64,000 nucleotides of DNA, from NCBI RefSeq assembly GCF_900996225.1, contig NZ_CAAJGL010000123.1, positions 330,612-394,611 on the forward strand. The letters are read 5' to 3'. Below, piece after piece: positions 26,856 to 37,758 of this stretch (the stretch's first letter is position 1; each line of letters opens with the position of its first letter). A program made the translations under genes and the position numbers. Under the pieces are notes generated by a model that did no database searches, was not told the DNA's origin, and was given only the letters and a program-made list of their open reading frames with translations. This stretch comes from Paraburkholderia sp. BCC1884 (GTDB lineage: Bacteria; Pseudomonadota; Gammaproteobacteria; Burkholderiales; Burkholderiaceae).

Positions 26856-27138
26856 GAAGGCGGTGCTTATCGCCTTTGGCCTTACTTAAGGCTGCATTAG
26901 ACGAGGAACGGCCGTTCAGCCTCGGACGCTACCCGGCGGCCCCCGCTTCTTGCAACGGCGTCAGGCCGGTTTGGCGGGCTGATTGCTTTCTTGGTTGTAT
27001 CAACTCGCTCGACTCAACACTTGCCGCTCCAACAGCCACCCCAATCTGATAGCGTTTTGTAGGCGATAGGCGCGACTTTTGCTGTTTCTCTCCGACGGGT
27101 AGCAAGCTCGCCAGAGCGGATCATCAGGGAGAACACAA

Positions 27139-28335
27139 ATGCGAACGGACAAACCGCACCAACTGATTCGTCGGCACCTGATGCGGCGGCGAGTCTTGTC
27201 GTCGATCGGCGCCACGGTGTTAGGCATGCTCGGGTTGGACTCGTATGCGATCGCCGCTTCGGCCGCGATCTCACCGCGCCTCGAAACCGTGGCGAGCTTC
27301 GATGACGATTTCCGGCTCGTCGGCATTGGTGTATCGCGGCAAGGACGTGTCTTCGCGACAGCGCCGGCGTCGGTCAAGCGTTCGCGCTACAGCCTGGTCG
27401 AAGTCGACCCGGCGACCGGTACGCTGACTCCCTTTCCGGACGAAAGCTGGAACACCTATCAAGCCGATGCAGATGGCGCGCGTCAGTGGATTTCGGTGCA
27501 GGCGCTATGGGTGGATGAACAGGATCATTTGTGGGCGCTCGATTCTTCGTTGTCTTCGGTCGATCAGAAACGTCAGCCGCCCAAGCTCGTGCAATTCGAT
27601 CTCAACACGCGTCGGATCGTGCGTCAGTTCAACTATGGCGAACTCGTCACGCCTAAAGATTCGCTCAACGATATCCGCGTGGATCTCAAGCATGGCTATG
27701 CCTATCTCAGCAACGCCGGCAATCAGGGCGGCATTGCCGTCACGAATCTGACGAGCGGTGAGTCGCGTCTGCTGCTGGCGGGCGACCGCTCCAGCATGTC
27801 GGACCCAAGCCAGCATCTGATGTTCGGCGAGCGCATTGCACGCAAACTCGATGGCGGCGTGCTCGTTTTGCAAACCGACGGCATTGCCGTTTCTCCGGAT
27901 CGCGAGTGGGTCTATTACCGGCCGCTGACTGATCACCATTACTGGCGCGTGCCGACCGCGGCGCTGATCGACACGTCGCTGTCCGCCGAAGCTTTATCGC
28001 AGCGCGTGCAATCCCTTGGCGATGGCGCGCTGACAGGCGGTCTCATCATGAGCGCGGCGGGCGTGCTCTATGGCGGCGATCTGGAAAATCGCACGGTGGT
28101 GGCTTTCGATATCGTCCAGATCGACGGAAAGCCCAAGCTGGTGCAGAAGACATTCGTCGGCAAGCACCCCCAGCTTTCATGGGCCGATGGCTTTGCCATA
28201 CAGAACGGTTACCTGTACATCGCGGATTCGCACTTGCACGAACTTAACTTTTCTAACGGTTACCCACCTGAAGGAAAACTTTCGATTTTCCGCGTTCGCT
28301 TGCCGCAGCAACCAGCACAAGGATTCGCGGGATAG
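27139..28335 (+). CDS. Yellow/MRJP-family (dopachrome-tautomerase-related) exported protein
   Basis: A 398-residue beta-propeller protein. After a basic N-terminus with a signal-like stretch (residues 18-43) it shows VASFDDDFRLVGIGVSRQGRVF, LWALDSS, SLNDIRVD, AYLSNAG and VYYRPLTDHHYWRVPT, the repeated-blade features of the major royal jelly protein/yellow family common in bacteria. The bacterial members have no established substrate. CAGGGAGA precedes the ATG. It is divergent from arsR and followed by a LysR gene. Confidence 0.87.
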   Translation: MRTDKPHQLIRRHLMRRRVLSSIGATVLGMLGLDSYAIAASAAISPRLETVASFDDDFRLVGIGVSRQGRVFATAPASVKRSRYSLVEVDPATGTLTPFPDESWNTYQADADGARQWISVQALWVDEQDHLWALDSSLSSVDQKRQPPKLVQFDLNTRRIVRQFNYGELVTPKDSLNDIRVDLKHGYAYLSNAGNQGGIAVTNLTSGESRLLLAGDRSSMSDPSQHLMFGERIARKLDGGVLVLQTDGIAVSPDREWVYYRPLTDHHYWRVPTAALIDTSLSAEALSQRVQSLGDGALTGGLIMSAAGVLYGGDLENRTVVAFDIVQIDGKPKLVQKTFVGKHPQLSWADGFAIQNGYLYIADSHLHELNFSNGYPPEGKLSIFRVRLPQQPAQGFAG

Positions 28336-28586
28336 CGCGAATGCCCCTAGCAGCGCTTGTGTTTCGAGCATAACCAGCGTGCTCTATGTGGGAGTGACCT
28401 CCTGGATGCCGTCGTACCTGAGGCCGACCTGAGGCCGCCGTGAAAGAATCGCGGTGAGGTGGTGCGTGGCCATTGCGCTAAACTTGCTTCGGCATCCGCT
28501 GCATAACAAAGCGGCCTCACGAAGTCGACTTGCGGGTGCCATGCGAAGTCTGACATGCCGAAGCATCCCTTTGTTCGTCCACGACC

Positions 28587-29501
28587 ATGCGCTTGCGTCA
28601 TATCGAAGTCTTTCACGCTGTCATGCAGGCTGGCTCGCTTTCGGGCGCCGCCAGTCTGCTGAACATTTCGCAGCCGGCGGCGAGCAAGATGCTCGCGCAG
28701 GCCGAGTACAGTCTCGGCGTTGCGCTTTTCAAGCGGCTGCCCAGCGGGCTGAAACCGACGCCTGAAGCAATGTTGTTGTTCCAGGAGACCAAGACTCTGC
28801 ACGCGAGCCTCGATCGCGTCAGGCATCTCGCGCGCAATCTGGCTTCGCATCCTGGCGGCATGCTTCGCATCGGCTGTATTCCGAGTCTCGGATTGAGTCT
28901 CGTGCCGCGCGCCGTCGCGGCATTCACGCGACTCTGCCCGGATGTCTCGATCAATATCCGGACCGAAAACCAGCAGACCTTGTCGGCACTGCTGCTGGCG
29001 CAGGAAATCGACATCGGTATTGCTTTCGAACCGACGCCGATGGCCGGGATTGCTATCGAAGAACTCGGTCGGGCGCGGGCCGTCCTGTTCGGAGCCCGTA
29101 GCGACTGGGCGGCGAACGGGCCGGTCCACCTTCGCGAACTCGACTTTTCGAAGTGGATCAGTCTGGACTCCACGGACCCGCTTGGCTCGATCATCAACGC
29201 GACGCTGGCGAGCTTCGACGAAGGCGGTCGCGTGCCGATGATCCAGGTCAAGACCTACTATCTGGCGCGCGCGTTAGTAGAGAGCGGCATCGGCTTTACG
29301 ATCATCGACGAATATACGGCGCAATCGGCTGCGGACACGTTTGCGGTCAGGCAACTCGAACCCGCGCTGTCAGTTGGCGTGTGCATGATGACGTCGATTA
29401 GCCATGCGGGCACGCAGGGACTCAAGGTATTTGTCCAGCAACTCGAAAAGCATCTGACGGAAGGCCGCGGAGAGACCGGCATGTCGTATGGGCGTGCGTA
29501 G
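28587..29501 (+). CDS. LysR-family transcriptional regulator
   Basis: A 304-residue LysR protein: winged helix at 1-60 (MRLRHIEVFHAVMQAGSLSG, then SQPAASKMLAQAE) and an effector domain to the C-terminus. It follows the yellow-family gene by 251 bases on the same strand and precedes a solute-binding protein. Its target cannot be fixed from position alone. Confidence 0.9.
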   Translation: MRLRHIEVFHAVMQAGSLSGAASLLNISQPAASKMLAQAEYSLGVALFKRLPSGLKPTPEAMLLFQETKTLHASLDRVRHLARNLASHPGGMLRIGCIPSLGLSLVPRAVAAFTRLCPDVSINIRTENQQTLSALLLAQEIDIGIAFEPTPMAGIAIEELGRARAVLFGARSDWAANGPVHLRELDFSKWISLDSTDPLGSIINATLASFDEGGRVPMIQVKTYYLARALVESGIGFTIIDEYTAQSAADTFAVRQLEPALSVGVCMMTSISHAGTQGLKVFVQQLEKHLTEGRGETGMSYGRA

Positions 29502-29678
29502 AAGGAAGTTTTCGGATCAAGTATTATGTGTGCCCGTCAGGTAGATGTATGCTGAACAGCTTTCAAAAAAACGGCATCTGATCGGCCGCAACCAACGTGA
29601 CAACGCATCAGAAGCGCTCGTCGGTACGGTCGAGCAGAAAAATTGCTATTCAAAACGCCTTCGCAGGATGGAAATACT

Positions 29679-30473
29679 GTGATTCGACATGGCCTTGCCG
29701 GGCTGTTGCTGGCGGTAAGCAGTTTAGGCAGTGCCATGGCGGCCGGCCCCCTTTGCTCACGCCCATTTACACTGGCGTTGCACGATCACGGTCTGCTGTA
29801 TTCAGTCGAGACGGACACCGGGATCGATAAGGATTTCGCTGACAAGTTGAGCCGACGCAGTGGCTGCCAGATCAGGGTCAGCCTCATGTCGCGAGCCCGA
29901 ATCTGGAAGCTGATCGAATCCGGCGCACTCGACTTCAGTCTGTCGGGTATCTCCAACGACGAACGCAACCAGTACGCCGACTTCGCCTGGTACTTCAGCA
30001 ACAAATACTATTTGCTGGTACGCAAAGATGCGGGCATCCGGCGCCTCGCCGATTTCGAGCATAACGACCGGTTTCAACTCGGCGTTATCCGCAGCTTCCG
30101 CTATAGCGCATCGGCAAACCGGCTGGTCGACTCCCTGTCGGAGGAAAACCGGGTCAGCCAGGCAGGCGGGCTAGATCCGTTGTATCAGGCACTGATCCTC
30201 CGGCAGATACAGGGCATGATTATCGAGCCTTTCGATTACCCTTCAATCGACGACAGGAAGATCCGCGATGTGACCGCCATCGTGGAGTTCGACGACCCTG
30301 CTGTACCTCACGGCCTGATCATGTCGAAAAAGGCCCTGCCGCCAGCCGAGCGCGAGAAATGGCGTGCACTTGTGAATGAGATGCGAGCGGACGGCACTGT
30401 TCTGCGAATTTTCGAGAAGTATTTCAAACCCGACCTCGCGGCCTCGATGGTCAACTTCCCGGCGCACCCGTGA
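29679..30473 (+). CDS. Periplasmic solute-binding protein (family 3), coupled to a c-di-GMP enzyme
   Basis: The GTG at 29679 is chosen because AGGATGGA lies 6 bases upstream and a clean signal peptide follows (IRHGLAGLLLAVSSLGSAMA). A TTG further upstream would lengthen the signal. The mature 240-residue part is a family-3 solute-binding domain: DHGLLYSVETDTGIDKDF, DFSLSGISNDERNQYADF, then LGVIRSFRYS. No ABC permease or ATPase gene is adjacent. Its stop overlaps the GTG of the CHASE-GGDEF-EAL gene by 4 bases, so it may deliver a ligand signal to that sensor. Confidence 0.85.
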   Translation: MIRHGLAGLLLAVSSLGSAMAAGPLCSRPFTLALHDHGLLYSVETDTGIDKDFADKLSRRSGCQIRVSLMSRARIWKLIESGALDFSLSGISNDERNQYADFAWYFSNKYYLLVRKDAGIRRLADFEHNDRFQLGVIRSFRYSASANRLVDSLSEENRVSQAGGLDPLYQALILRQIQGMIIEPFDYPSIDDRKIRDVTAIVEFDDPAVPHGLIMSKKALPPAEREKWRALVNEMRADGTVLRIFEKYFKPDLAASMVNFPAHP

Positions 30474-33400
30474 ACTGGCCGCGCCTTGTTCTGTTGCCGC
30501 TGGTGGTCCTGTCGGCGTCGCTTAGCGTGACGTGGATGCTGTGGGACCATGAGCGGCAAGCCTCCCGTCACGAACTCCTGAGCCAGTTCAATTTCTCGCT
30601 CGGCGACGCCGTCAGCCGGATCGAGCAGCGCATGGGCACGTACGAACTTCTGCTACGCGGGGTGCAGAGTTTTATCGTCGCTGGCGGCGACATGGATCGC
30701 GAGCGCTTTCGCGCCTATGTCGACACACTCAATGTCGACGCAAACTTCTCTGGCATTCAGGCTATCGGCTTCGTCGCGTGGGTGCCGGCTGCTCAAAAGG
30801 CGGCACACATTGCCGCTATGCGTCGTCAGGGACTGCTCGACTACACGATCCAGTCCAAAGGTTCGCGCGACAACTACGCACCGATCATCCAGCGTGAGCC
30901 GTCCGTCGGCATCAATCGCGCTGCGCCGGGGTTCGACGCCTGGTCGGACCCGGTACGGCGACGCGCTATGGAGCAGGCGCGTGACTCCGGCATGGCAACC
31001 GTTTCCGGAAAGGTCCGTCTGGCAGTGGATGCCGGGAGCAGTGCGCACCCCGGTTTTATCATGTACTTGCCGATCTACGCCCAAGCTCAATCGCAGGATA
31101 GCGTCGCCCAGCGTCGCGCACACCTGGTAGGCTGGGTCTACGCCTCGTTTCGCATGCGCGACGTGATCGCGAGTCTGTATGGCGAGCAGTTGCCCGGTCT
31201 CAGCATCGCTGTTTATGACGGCGTCGCGCCTTCGCCCGCGGCGCTTTTTCATAAGACGTCGGAAACACCTGGCCATCATCAGTCGTCGAACATATCGGCC
31301 AACGAATACCTTGTCGTCGGTGGGCACGACTGGACGCTCTCGATGAGTGCCCAGGATGACTTTTACGCCCGCTTCGGTCGCAACGCGATGCTCCCGATCG
31401 CCACTACCGGCACGGGTTTAAGTTTGCTTCTGGCGCTGCTCACCTGGCTGATGATGACCAGCCGCGGAAGAACGATGCGGCTTGCCTCCGCGATGACCAA
31501 AGAACTCCGCGAGAACGAGGAGAAATTTCGCGCGATCGCCGACTGCACGGTCAACTGGGAAATCTGGTGGGGACCCGACGGCAAACCCCGCTGGATCAAT
31601 CCGGCGGTCAGAAAGTACATTGGCTATACCGTCGACGAATGTATGGGCATGCGCGATTTCGCGGGAGCCGTGATCTATCCGGAGGATATCCCGCGTGTGG
31701 CGCCCGAGTTCAGGAAGGCACTGAAGGGCCGTCGCGGCGACGATCTGGAATTTCGGTGCGTCCGCAAGGACGGCTCACTGATGTGGCTTTCCGCGTCATG
31801 GGTTCCGATTAGCGACTCCACGGGCGGTTTCATCGGTTTTCGCACCAGCGGGCGAGACATCACCGAGCGCAAGCAGGTGGAAGCCGAACTTCGGATCGCC
31901 GCCGTTGCGTTCGACTCGATGGAGCCGATGATGGTCACCGACGCCAGTGCCACGATTCTCCGCGTGAACTCGGCGTTCACCGAATGCACAGGCTATGCCC
32001 CAGGGGAAATCGTTGGCCAGACACCCCGCATACTTCGGTCGGGCCGTCATGATGCCGCTTTCTTCCAGGAGATGTGGGAGGCGATTCATCGTGCCGGCGG
32101 CTGGCAAGGGGAAATCTGGGGACGCCGCAAAAATGGCGACGAATACCCGAAGTGGCTCACGATTTCCGCCGTGGTCGGCGACGATGGCGTCGTTAGCCAC
32201 TATGTCGGCACCCATCACGACATTACCCAACGCAAGATCGCGGAAGAGCGAATCAGGGAGCTGGCCTTTTTTGATGCACTGACCCGCTTGCCGAACCGGA
32301 CTCTACTGCTGGATCGCCTGAAGCAGGCAATTGCTGGGAGCGCACAGACTGGAGAGTGCGGTGCGCTGCTGTTCATCGATCTGGACCGCTTCAAGACGTT
32401 GAACGACACACTGGGCCACGACAAAGGCGACCTGCTGCTGCAGCACGTTGCACAACGTCTGGCCGCAAGTGTGCGGGATAGCGACACCGTGGCGAGAGTG
32501 GGGGGTGATGAGTTCGTCGTGGTGCTGAGGAATTTGCACAAAGACCGGCAGGAAGCGGCCAACCAGACCAAAGCCATGGGTGAGAAGCTTCTCGCGATTC
32601 TGGGCAGCCCGTATCAGCTTGGCGAGATTCAATACCGCAGCGGTGCAAGTATTGGCGCCACCGTGTTCAAAGGACATCAGACCTTAATCGATGAACTCCT
32701 GAAACAGGCCGACCTGGCGATGTACAAGTCCAAGGAGCGAGGACGCAATGCAGTGTGTTTCTTCGATCCGGAGATGCAAACCGTCGTGGTCGAGCGGGCC
32801 TTGCTCGAAGCTGGATTGCGCGATGCAGTCGAGGGTAACCAACTGCTGCTTCAGTATCAGGCGCAGGTGAACCGCAATAGCATAACAGGCGTGGAGGCAC
32901 TCGTATGCTGGCAGCATCCCCGGCGCGGTCTGGTGCCACCCGGCGAGTTCATTCCATTGGCCGAAGAGACCGGCTTGATCTTCGCTCTGGGAAGTTGGGT
33001 TTTGGAAACCGCCTGTGCGCAGTTGGCGCAATGGGCAACGCGGCCTGACCTGGAACATCTCACGATTGCGGTCAACGTAAGCGCGCAGCAGTTCCGCGAA
33101 TCCGACTTCGTGGAAAAAGTGTTGGCCATCATCGAGCGCACAGGCGCGCGGCCTGACAGGTTGCAACTGGAACTGACAGAAAGCGTGTTGGTGGATAACG
33201 TGCAGGACATTATCCTCAAGATGGAAGCGTTGAAAGCAAGGGGCATTGTCTTTGCGCTGGACGATTTCGGTATTGGGTATTCGTCACTTTCGTATCTGAA
33301 GCGCCTGCCGTTGGACCAGTTGAAGATCGACCGCTCGTTCGTTCGCGATATTCTGGTTGATCCCAACGACGCTGTGATAGCCAGCGCCATCATTGCGCTT

Positions 33401-33580
33401 GCGCGCAGCCTCGGTTTGGGGGTCATCGCCGAAGGGGTGGAGACGGAAGCGCAACGCGACTTTCTCGCTGCCGCAGGTTGCCACGCATATCAAGGCTACT
33501 ATTTTTCCCGTCCGCTCTCCGTCGCGGGTTTTGAAGCGTTGTTCAACAGACTCGATGTCCGTCAGTTGATCGCCGAATAA
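30470..33580 (+). CDS. CHASE-PAS-PAS-GGDEF-EAL bifunctional c-di-GMP protein
   Basis: A 1036-residue membrane protein: TM1 at about 5-24, periplasmic CHASE domain about 40-285, TM2 about 307-330, two PAS units (about 345-470 and 475-595), GGDEF motif at residues 678-682, and EAL at 809-811. An inhibitory RxxD site (RDSD) precedes GGDEF at the canonical distance. EAL-domain residues ELTES, DDFGIG, KIDRSFV and EGVET are kept. Both cyclase and phosphodiesterase activity look possible. The 4-base overlap with the solute-binding gene argues that the CHASE domain works with that protein. Confidence 0.93.
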   Translation: MNWPRLVLLPLVVLSASLSVTWMLWDHERQASRHELLSQFNFSLGDAVSRIEQRMGTYELLLRGVQSFIVAGGDMDRERFRAYVDTLNVDANFSGIQAIGFVAWVPAAQKAAHIAAMRRQGLLDYTIQSKGSRDNYAPIIQREPSVGINRAAPGFDAWSDPVRRRAMEQARDSGMATVSGKVRLAVDAGSSAHPGFIMYLPIYAQAQSQDSVAQRRAHLVGWVYASFRMRDVIASLYGEQLPGLSIAVYDGVAPSPAALFHKTSETPGHHQSSNISANEYLVVGGHDWTLSMSAQDDFYARFGRNAMLPIATTGTGLSLLLALLTWLMMTSRGRTMRLASAMTKELRENEEKFRAIADCTVNWEIWWGPDGKPRWINPAVRKYIGYTVDECMGMRDFAGAVIYPEDIPRVAPEFRKALKGRRGDDLEFRCVRKDGSLMWLSASWVPISDSTGGFIGFRTSGRDITERKQVEAELRIAAVAFDSMEPMMVTDASATILRVNSAFTECTGYAPGEIVGQTPRILRSGRHDAAFFQEMWEAIHRAGGWQGEIWGRRKNGDEYPKWLTISAVVGDDGVVSHYVGTHHDITQRKIAEERIRELAFFDALTRLPNRTLLLDRLKQAIAGSAQTGECGALLFIDLDRFKTLNDTLGHDKGDLLLQHVAQRLAASVRDSDTVARVGGDEFVVVLRNLHKDRQEAANQTKAMGEKLLAILGSPYQLGEIQYRSGASIGATVFKGHQTLIDELLKQADLAMYKSKERGRNAVCFFDPEMQTVVVERALLEAGLRDAVEGNQLLLQYQAQVNRNSITGVEALVCWQHPRRGLVPPGEFIPLAEETGLIFALGSWVLETACAQLAQWATRPDLEHLTIAVNVSAQQFRESDFVEKVLAIIERTGARPDRLQLELTESVLVDNVQDIILKMEALKARGIVFALDDFGIGYSSLSYLKRLPLDQLKIDRSFVRDILVDPNDAVIASAIIALARSLGLGVIAEGVETEAQRDFLAAAGCHAYQGYYFSRPLSVAGFEALFNRLDVRQLIAE

Positions 33581-33931
33581 AACGCATGACGATGCGTGAC
33601 TCCAGATAGGCGACGATCGCCTCGGAGTCGGGCGCCGACACGATCACGATGTGGTCCGGCTATTGCCTACTGCCTTCCGCTTGCGAGTGAAAACGGCAGA
33701 AAACCTCTCTGACAGTTCCCCGCACGCCGTCTGGCGACCTGCCCATCGGTCATTTGACCGATGCCCTGGCAGCGCCTTCCCTGCGATCCTTCCGTTTATA
33801 CCAATCGCACGCCCCGACTGAATGGTGCTCTGGCATTACAGCGGGCAATCCGGTTGGACCGGTGACGCGAATCAGGCTGCGCTCGCCGATGGTCGCAGTT
33901 CGCTTTCCATATCGTCTACAAAGAGATCGTT
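33581..33931. other. 351-base intergenic region
   Basis: No gene is recognised. A 6-bp hairpin (ACGCAT 33582-33587 with ATGCGT 33592-33597) follows the c-di-GMP gene but lacks a T tract, so it is a weak terminator candidate at best. Confidence 0.3.
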
Positions 33932-34521
33932 TTGAACAACGCAACTGTTCATCCCGTATGGGTCCGCACGTTTCACTGGATTAACGCCGTGGCGGTCATT
34001 CTCATGTGCATGAGTGGCTGGCAGGTGTACGAGGCATCGCCCCTATTCGCGGTCATCCGGTTTCCCGCATCGATCACTCTCGGTGGCTGGCTAGGTGGTG
34101 CGCTGCTCTGGCACTTCGCCGTCATGTGGATACTCGTTGCTAACTTCGTCGCGTATCTGGTCCTCGGGGCCTTTACCGGACGGCTGCGCCAGACCATGTT
34201 TCCGCTCTCGATTCGCGCGCTGGCAACCGACCTAGCGGCGGCGCTGCGCGGCAAACTCAGCCACGGCGATCTCAGTCAGTACAACGCCGTGCAGAAGCTC
34301 GCGTATCTCGTCGTCCTTGCCGACATTGCGCTGGTGGTCCTCTCCGGTCTGACGATCTGGAAGCCGGTGCAGTTTCCAGTTTTACGAACGCTACTAGGCG
34401 GCTTCGACAACGCGCGCATCGTCCATTTTGCTGCAATGAGCGTACTGGTAGGTTTTCTCGCGATACACGTCGTCATGGTTGCGCTGGTGCCGCGATCTTT
34501 ACTCACGATGATCCGGGGACG

Positions 34522-34525
<4 letters not shown>
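33932..34525 (+). CDS. Cytochrome b/b6 domain membrane protein
   Basis: A 197-residue membrane protein with four helices and paired histidines for haem b: VRTFHWINAV near 15, LLWHFAVMW near 60, RIVHFAAMS near 165 and FLAIHVVMVAL near 180. This is the cytochrome b561/Ni-Fe-hydrogenase b-subunit pattern. The TTG start is weakly supported. Its stop overlaps the next start (ATGA), so it is probably the quinone-linked membrane partner of the molybdopterin oxidoreductase. Confidence 0.85.
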
Positions 34526-35301
<776 letters not shown>

Positions 35302-35349
35302 CCTGCAAGCCACCAACAGCTTTAACTCCATCAATTCAACGGAGCATAT

Positions 35350-35964
35350 ATGTCTATCCGTATCAAGCTTGCTGCTTCCCTCGTTGCGCTTTCATTTGCC
35401 AGTGCCTCGTTCGCACAATCTCCGGCGACAAAGCCTGAGCGTGTGCGCGGCGACATCGTGTCGTTCTCGGGCAATACCTTGACCGTACACCGCCGCAGCG
35501 GCGACACCATGACGATCACCTTGACCGACGCGTCGAAAGTAACAGCAGTGAAGACGATCCAACTCTCCGATATCAAACCGGGCTCATATGTCGGCGCCGC
35601 GGCCATGCCCGGTCCCGACGGCAAGCTGACCGCTACTGAAGTGCTGGTGTTCCCCGACGCCGCGCGCGGAACGGGCGAGGGGCACTATGCCTATGATCTC
35701 GGCGCCAACAGCTCGATGACGAATGCCAACGTGGACACGGTCGTCGAGGGTACCAGCGGACGCGATCTGAAACTCTCGTACAAGGGTGGCAACAACATCG
35801 TTACGGTGCCGACCAGTGCGCCGGTCGTGACGCTTGCACCGGCGACGCGTGCCGATTTGATTGCAGGCAAGAAGGTGTTCGTCATCGCTGCTCCGGCCAA
35901 CGGCGGCGCGCATAACGCGCAATTCGTCGTGGTTGAAAAGGACGGCGTGGCGCCGCCGATGTGA
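35350..35964 (+). CDS. DUF5666-like exported protein
   Basis: A 204-residue protein with a signal peptide (MSIRIKLAASLVALSFASASFA). Repeated short beta units follow: RVRGDIVSFSGNTLTVHRRSG, then ITLTDASKVTAVKTI, DIKPGSYVGAAAM. This is the DUF5666-type OB-like fold. GGAG is 5 bases before the ATG. It is 48 bases behind the molybdoenzyme gene on the same strand and so is likely co-transcribed. The role is unknown. Confidence 0.8.
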   Translation: MSIRIKLAASLVALSFASASFAQSPATKPERVRGDIVSFSGNTLTVHRRSGDTMTITLTDASKVTAVKTIQLSDIKPGSYVGAAAMPGPDGKLTATEVLVFPDAARGTGEGHYAYDLGANSSMTNANVDTVVEGTSGRDLKLSYKGGNNIVTVPTSAPVVTLAPATRADLIAGKKVFVIAAPANGGAHNAQFVVVEKDGVAPPM

Positions 35965-36327
35965 TTGTTTCCGGCGTCGCAGCGCGACTCAGGTGAAGGT
36001 CGTGTGGCGCGGTTGTTGCACGGCCTAGGCGTATTGGCCATGGAGCAACCGACCGCGGGGCGCGCGCGATCGATGATTCGATTGCCGGTTGCGTTGGGCG
36101 CCGTCTTTCTCTCAATCGCCGGCACCGTTGCTGCGACCATGAGGGGGACACCATGATCAAGTCAATACGGCAGCGAATCGATAGTACCTACCTGGCGCAT
36201 ATCACCGTCGGTCGAATCGGGCAGGCGCCGGTCGATAACCTGTCCGTGCTGCATCGGTGATGCATCGCGAAGCGCAATCGCGGGACGGCAGCGATGCCGC
36301 CGCCCGGTAAGGCTCTTTGTTGCTGCA
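35965..36327. other. 363-base region with two overlapping small frames
   Basis: A short frame ending at 36156 (from ATG 36040: a 38-residue peptide with a single hydrophobic helix LPVALGAVFLSIAG) overlaps by ATGA a 35-codon frame at 36153-36260 preceded by GAGGGGGA. The overlap and Shine-Dalgarno are gene-like, but I recognise neither peptide and give them low weight. Confidence 0.3.
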
Positions 36328-37758
36328 TTAACCGGCGCGGAAAGCGGCGTCGATTTCTGGCCGCGCCAGATGAGCAATCGAGTTCACGAGTGTCTTTGCG
36401 GCTGCAGCCAGTGCGATCGTCACCATCGCACGATGATCGAATCCCACGGCTTTCATGGCATTGACGTCGCTGTCCGATACCTGGGTCCGGTTTGTCGCGA
36501 TGGCGGCAGCGAAGCGACGCACGGCTTCCAGCTTAGGATCCTGAATCGTGCCGCCGCTCCGCAGTGCCAGGACGACGTCGGCCGATGCGCCCAGTTTGGC
36601 TGCGAGAGTTGCATGCACGGCAATGCCGTAATCCGCAGAATTCGCGCGGCTTGCGGAGACCATTGCGACTTGCTGTGCAATTGGGTCGAGCGAACTCGCC
36701 CCAAGTGACTGAAGCATCGCGATATAGGCGCCAAGCACCGAAGGTTCAACTGCAATCGCGAAGCCCAGGTTAGGCACAAAGCCGAACACGCCTCGCATGC
36801 CGTCGAGCGATCCTTTCGCCTCGGCAGGTGCCGACGCTTCTCCGAGTTCTCCGAACAGCGCCCCGCCTTGCGCCGAATCCACGGTCCGGGCCAGAAATGG
36901 ACGGATGAGCGCCGCGATTTCGTCGAGATGTGTTTCTAGCGGGAAGTGGCCTGCGTCGACAAAGTGCACTTCTGCGTCCGGAAGATCGCGGCGAAAGGCT
37001 TCAGCGCCAGCGGGCAGAAAGAAACGATCGTTCTTTCCCCAGACAGCCAGCGTCGGCGGACGATGCGTGCGGAAATATTCATGGAAGCGCGGATACGCTG
37101 CCAAGTTCGACTTGTAGTCGCGAAACAGATCGAGCTGGATGTCGGCGTTGCCCGGTCGATCAAGAAAATGCTGGTCGAGCGTGTACGACTCGGGGGCGAT
37201 CAGCGATGTATCCGACTCCCCGTGCGTGTACTGAAATAACGTCGTTCCGGAAGTCAGGAACGCGCGGAGGTTGTTGCGGTTCTCGTCCGTCTCCGCATCC
37301 CAGTAGGCGCGGATCGGATTCCAGCCCTCACTGAGACCTTCCTCGTACGCATTTCCGTTCTGTGAAATGAGCGCGCTCACGCGCTCCGGCCGCGAAGCAG
37401 CCAGTCGAAAGCCAACCGGAGCGCCGTAGTCAAACACATAAAGTACGTAGCGATTTAACGCAATCGCATCGGTGAAGCTTTCGATCACTTCGGTGAGGTG
37501 ATCGAAGGTGTAGGCAAAGGTATTGGCATCAGGCGCACTGGACAGGCCAAAGCCGGGCAGGTCGGGGGCCACCACACGATATTTGTCGGCGAGCCGGGTG
37601 ATGAGTCCGCGATATTGGTGGCTCGAAGTCGGAAAGCCGTGCAGCAAGAGGACAACGGGAGCGTCCTTGTGGCCCGCATCGCGATAAAACACATCGATGG
37701 TCGATCCCGTGCGACGATCAGCGACAGAGACCGTTTGATACGTGGGTGTAGCAGACAT
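36328..37758 (-). CDS. Alpha/beta hydrolase fused to a CMD domain
   Basis: A 476-residue two-domain protein from the ATG at 37758 (TTGGAGG upstream). Residues about 1-295 are an alpha/beta hydrolase of the haloalkane dehalogenase/epoxide hydrolase type: oxyanion LLHGFPTSS, nucleophile Asp in VFDYGAPVG, and base His in AGHFPLE. Residues about 325-470 are an AhpD/carboxymuconolactone-decarboxylase domain (FGFVPNL, ANSADYGIAVHATLAA). The CxxC of active AhpD-like proteins is replaced (S and G where C is expected). The two domains match the separate CMD and hydrolase proteins encoded just downstream on this strand's neighbourhood. Confidence 0.87.
   Translation of the reverse strand: MSATPTYQTVSVADRRTGSTIDVFYRDAGHKDAPVVLLLHGFPTSSHQYRGLITRLADKYRVVAPDLPGFGLSSAPDANTFAYTFDHLTEVIESFTDAIALNRYVLYVFDYGAPVGFRLAASRPERVSALISQNGNAYEEGLSEGWNPIRAYWDAETDENRNNLRAFLTSGTTLFQYTHGESDTSLIAPESYTLDQHFLDRPGNADIQLDLFRDYKSNLAAYPRFHEYFRTHRPPTLAVWGKNDRFFLPAGAEAFRRDLPDAEVHFVDAGHFPLETHLDEIAALIRPFLARTVDSAQGGALFGELGEASAPAEAKGSLDGMRGVFGFVPNLGFAIAVEPSVLGAYIAMLQSLGASSLDPIAQQVAMVSASRANSADYGIAVHATLAAKLGASADVVLALRSGGTIQDPKLEAVRRFAAAIATNRTQVSDSDVNAMKAVGFDHRAMVTIALAAAAKTLVNSIAHLARPEIDAAFRAG

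Noticed and set aside
33582..33597. Hairpin after the c-di-GMP gene as a terminator
   Set aside because: Only a 6-bp stem and no following T tract.
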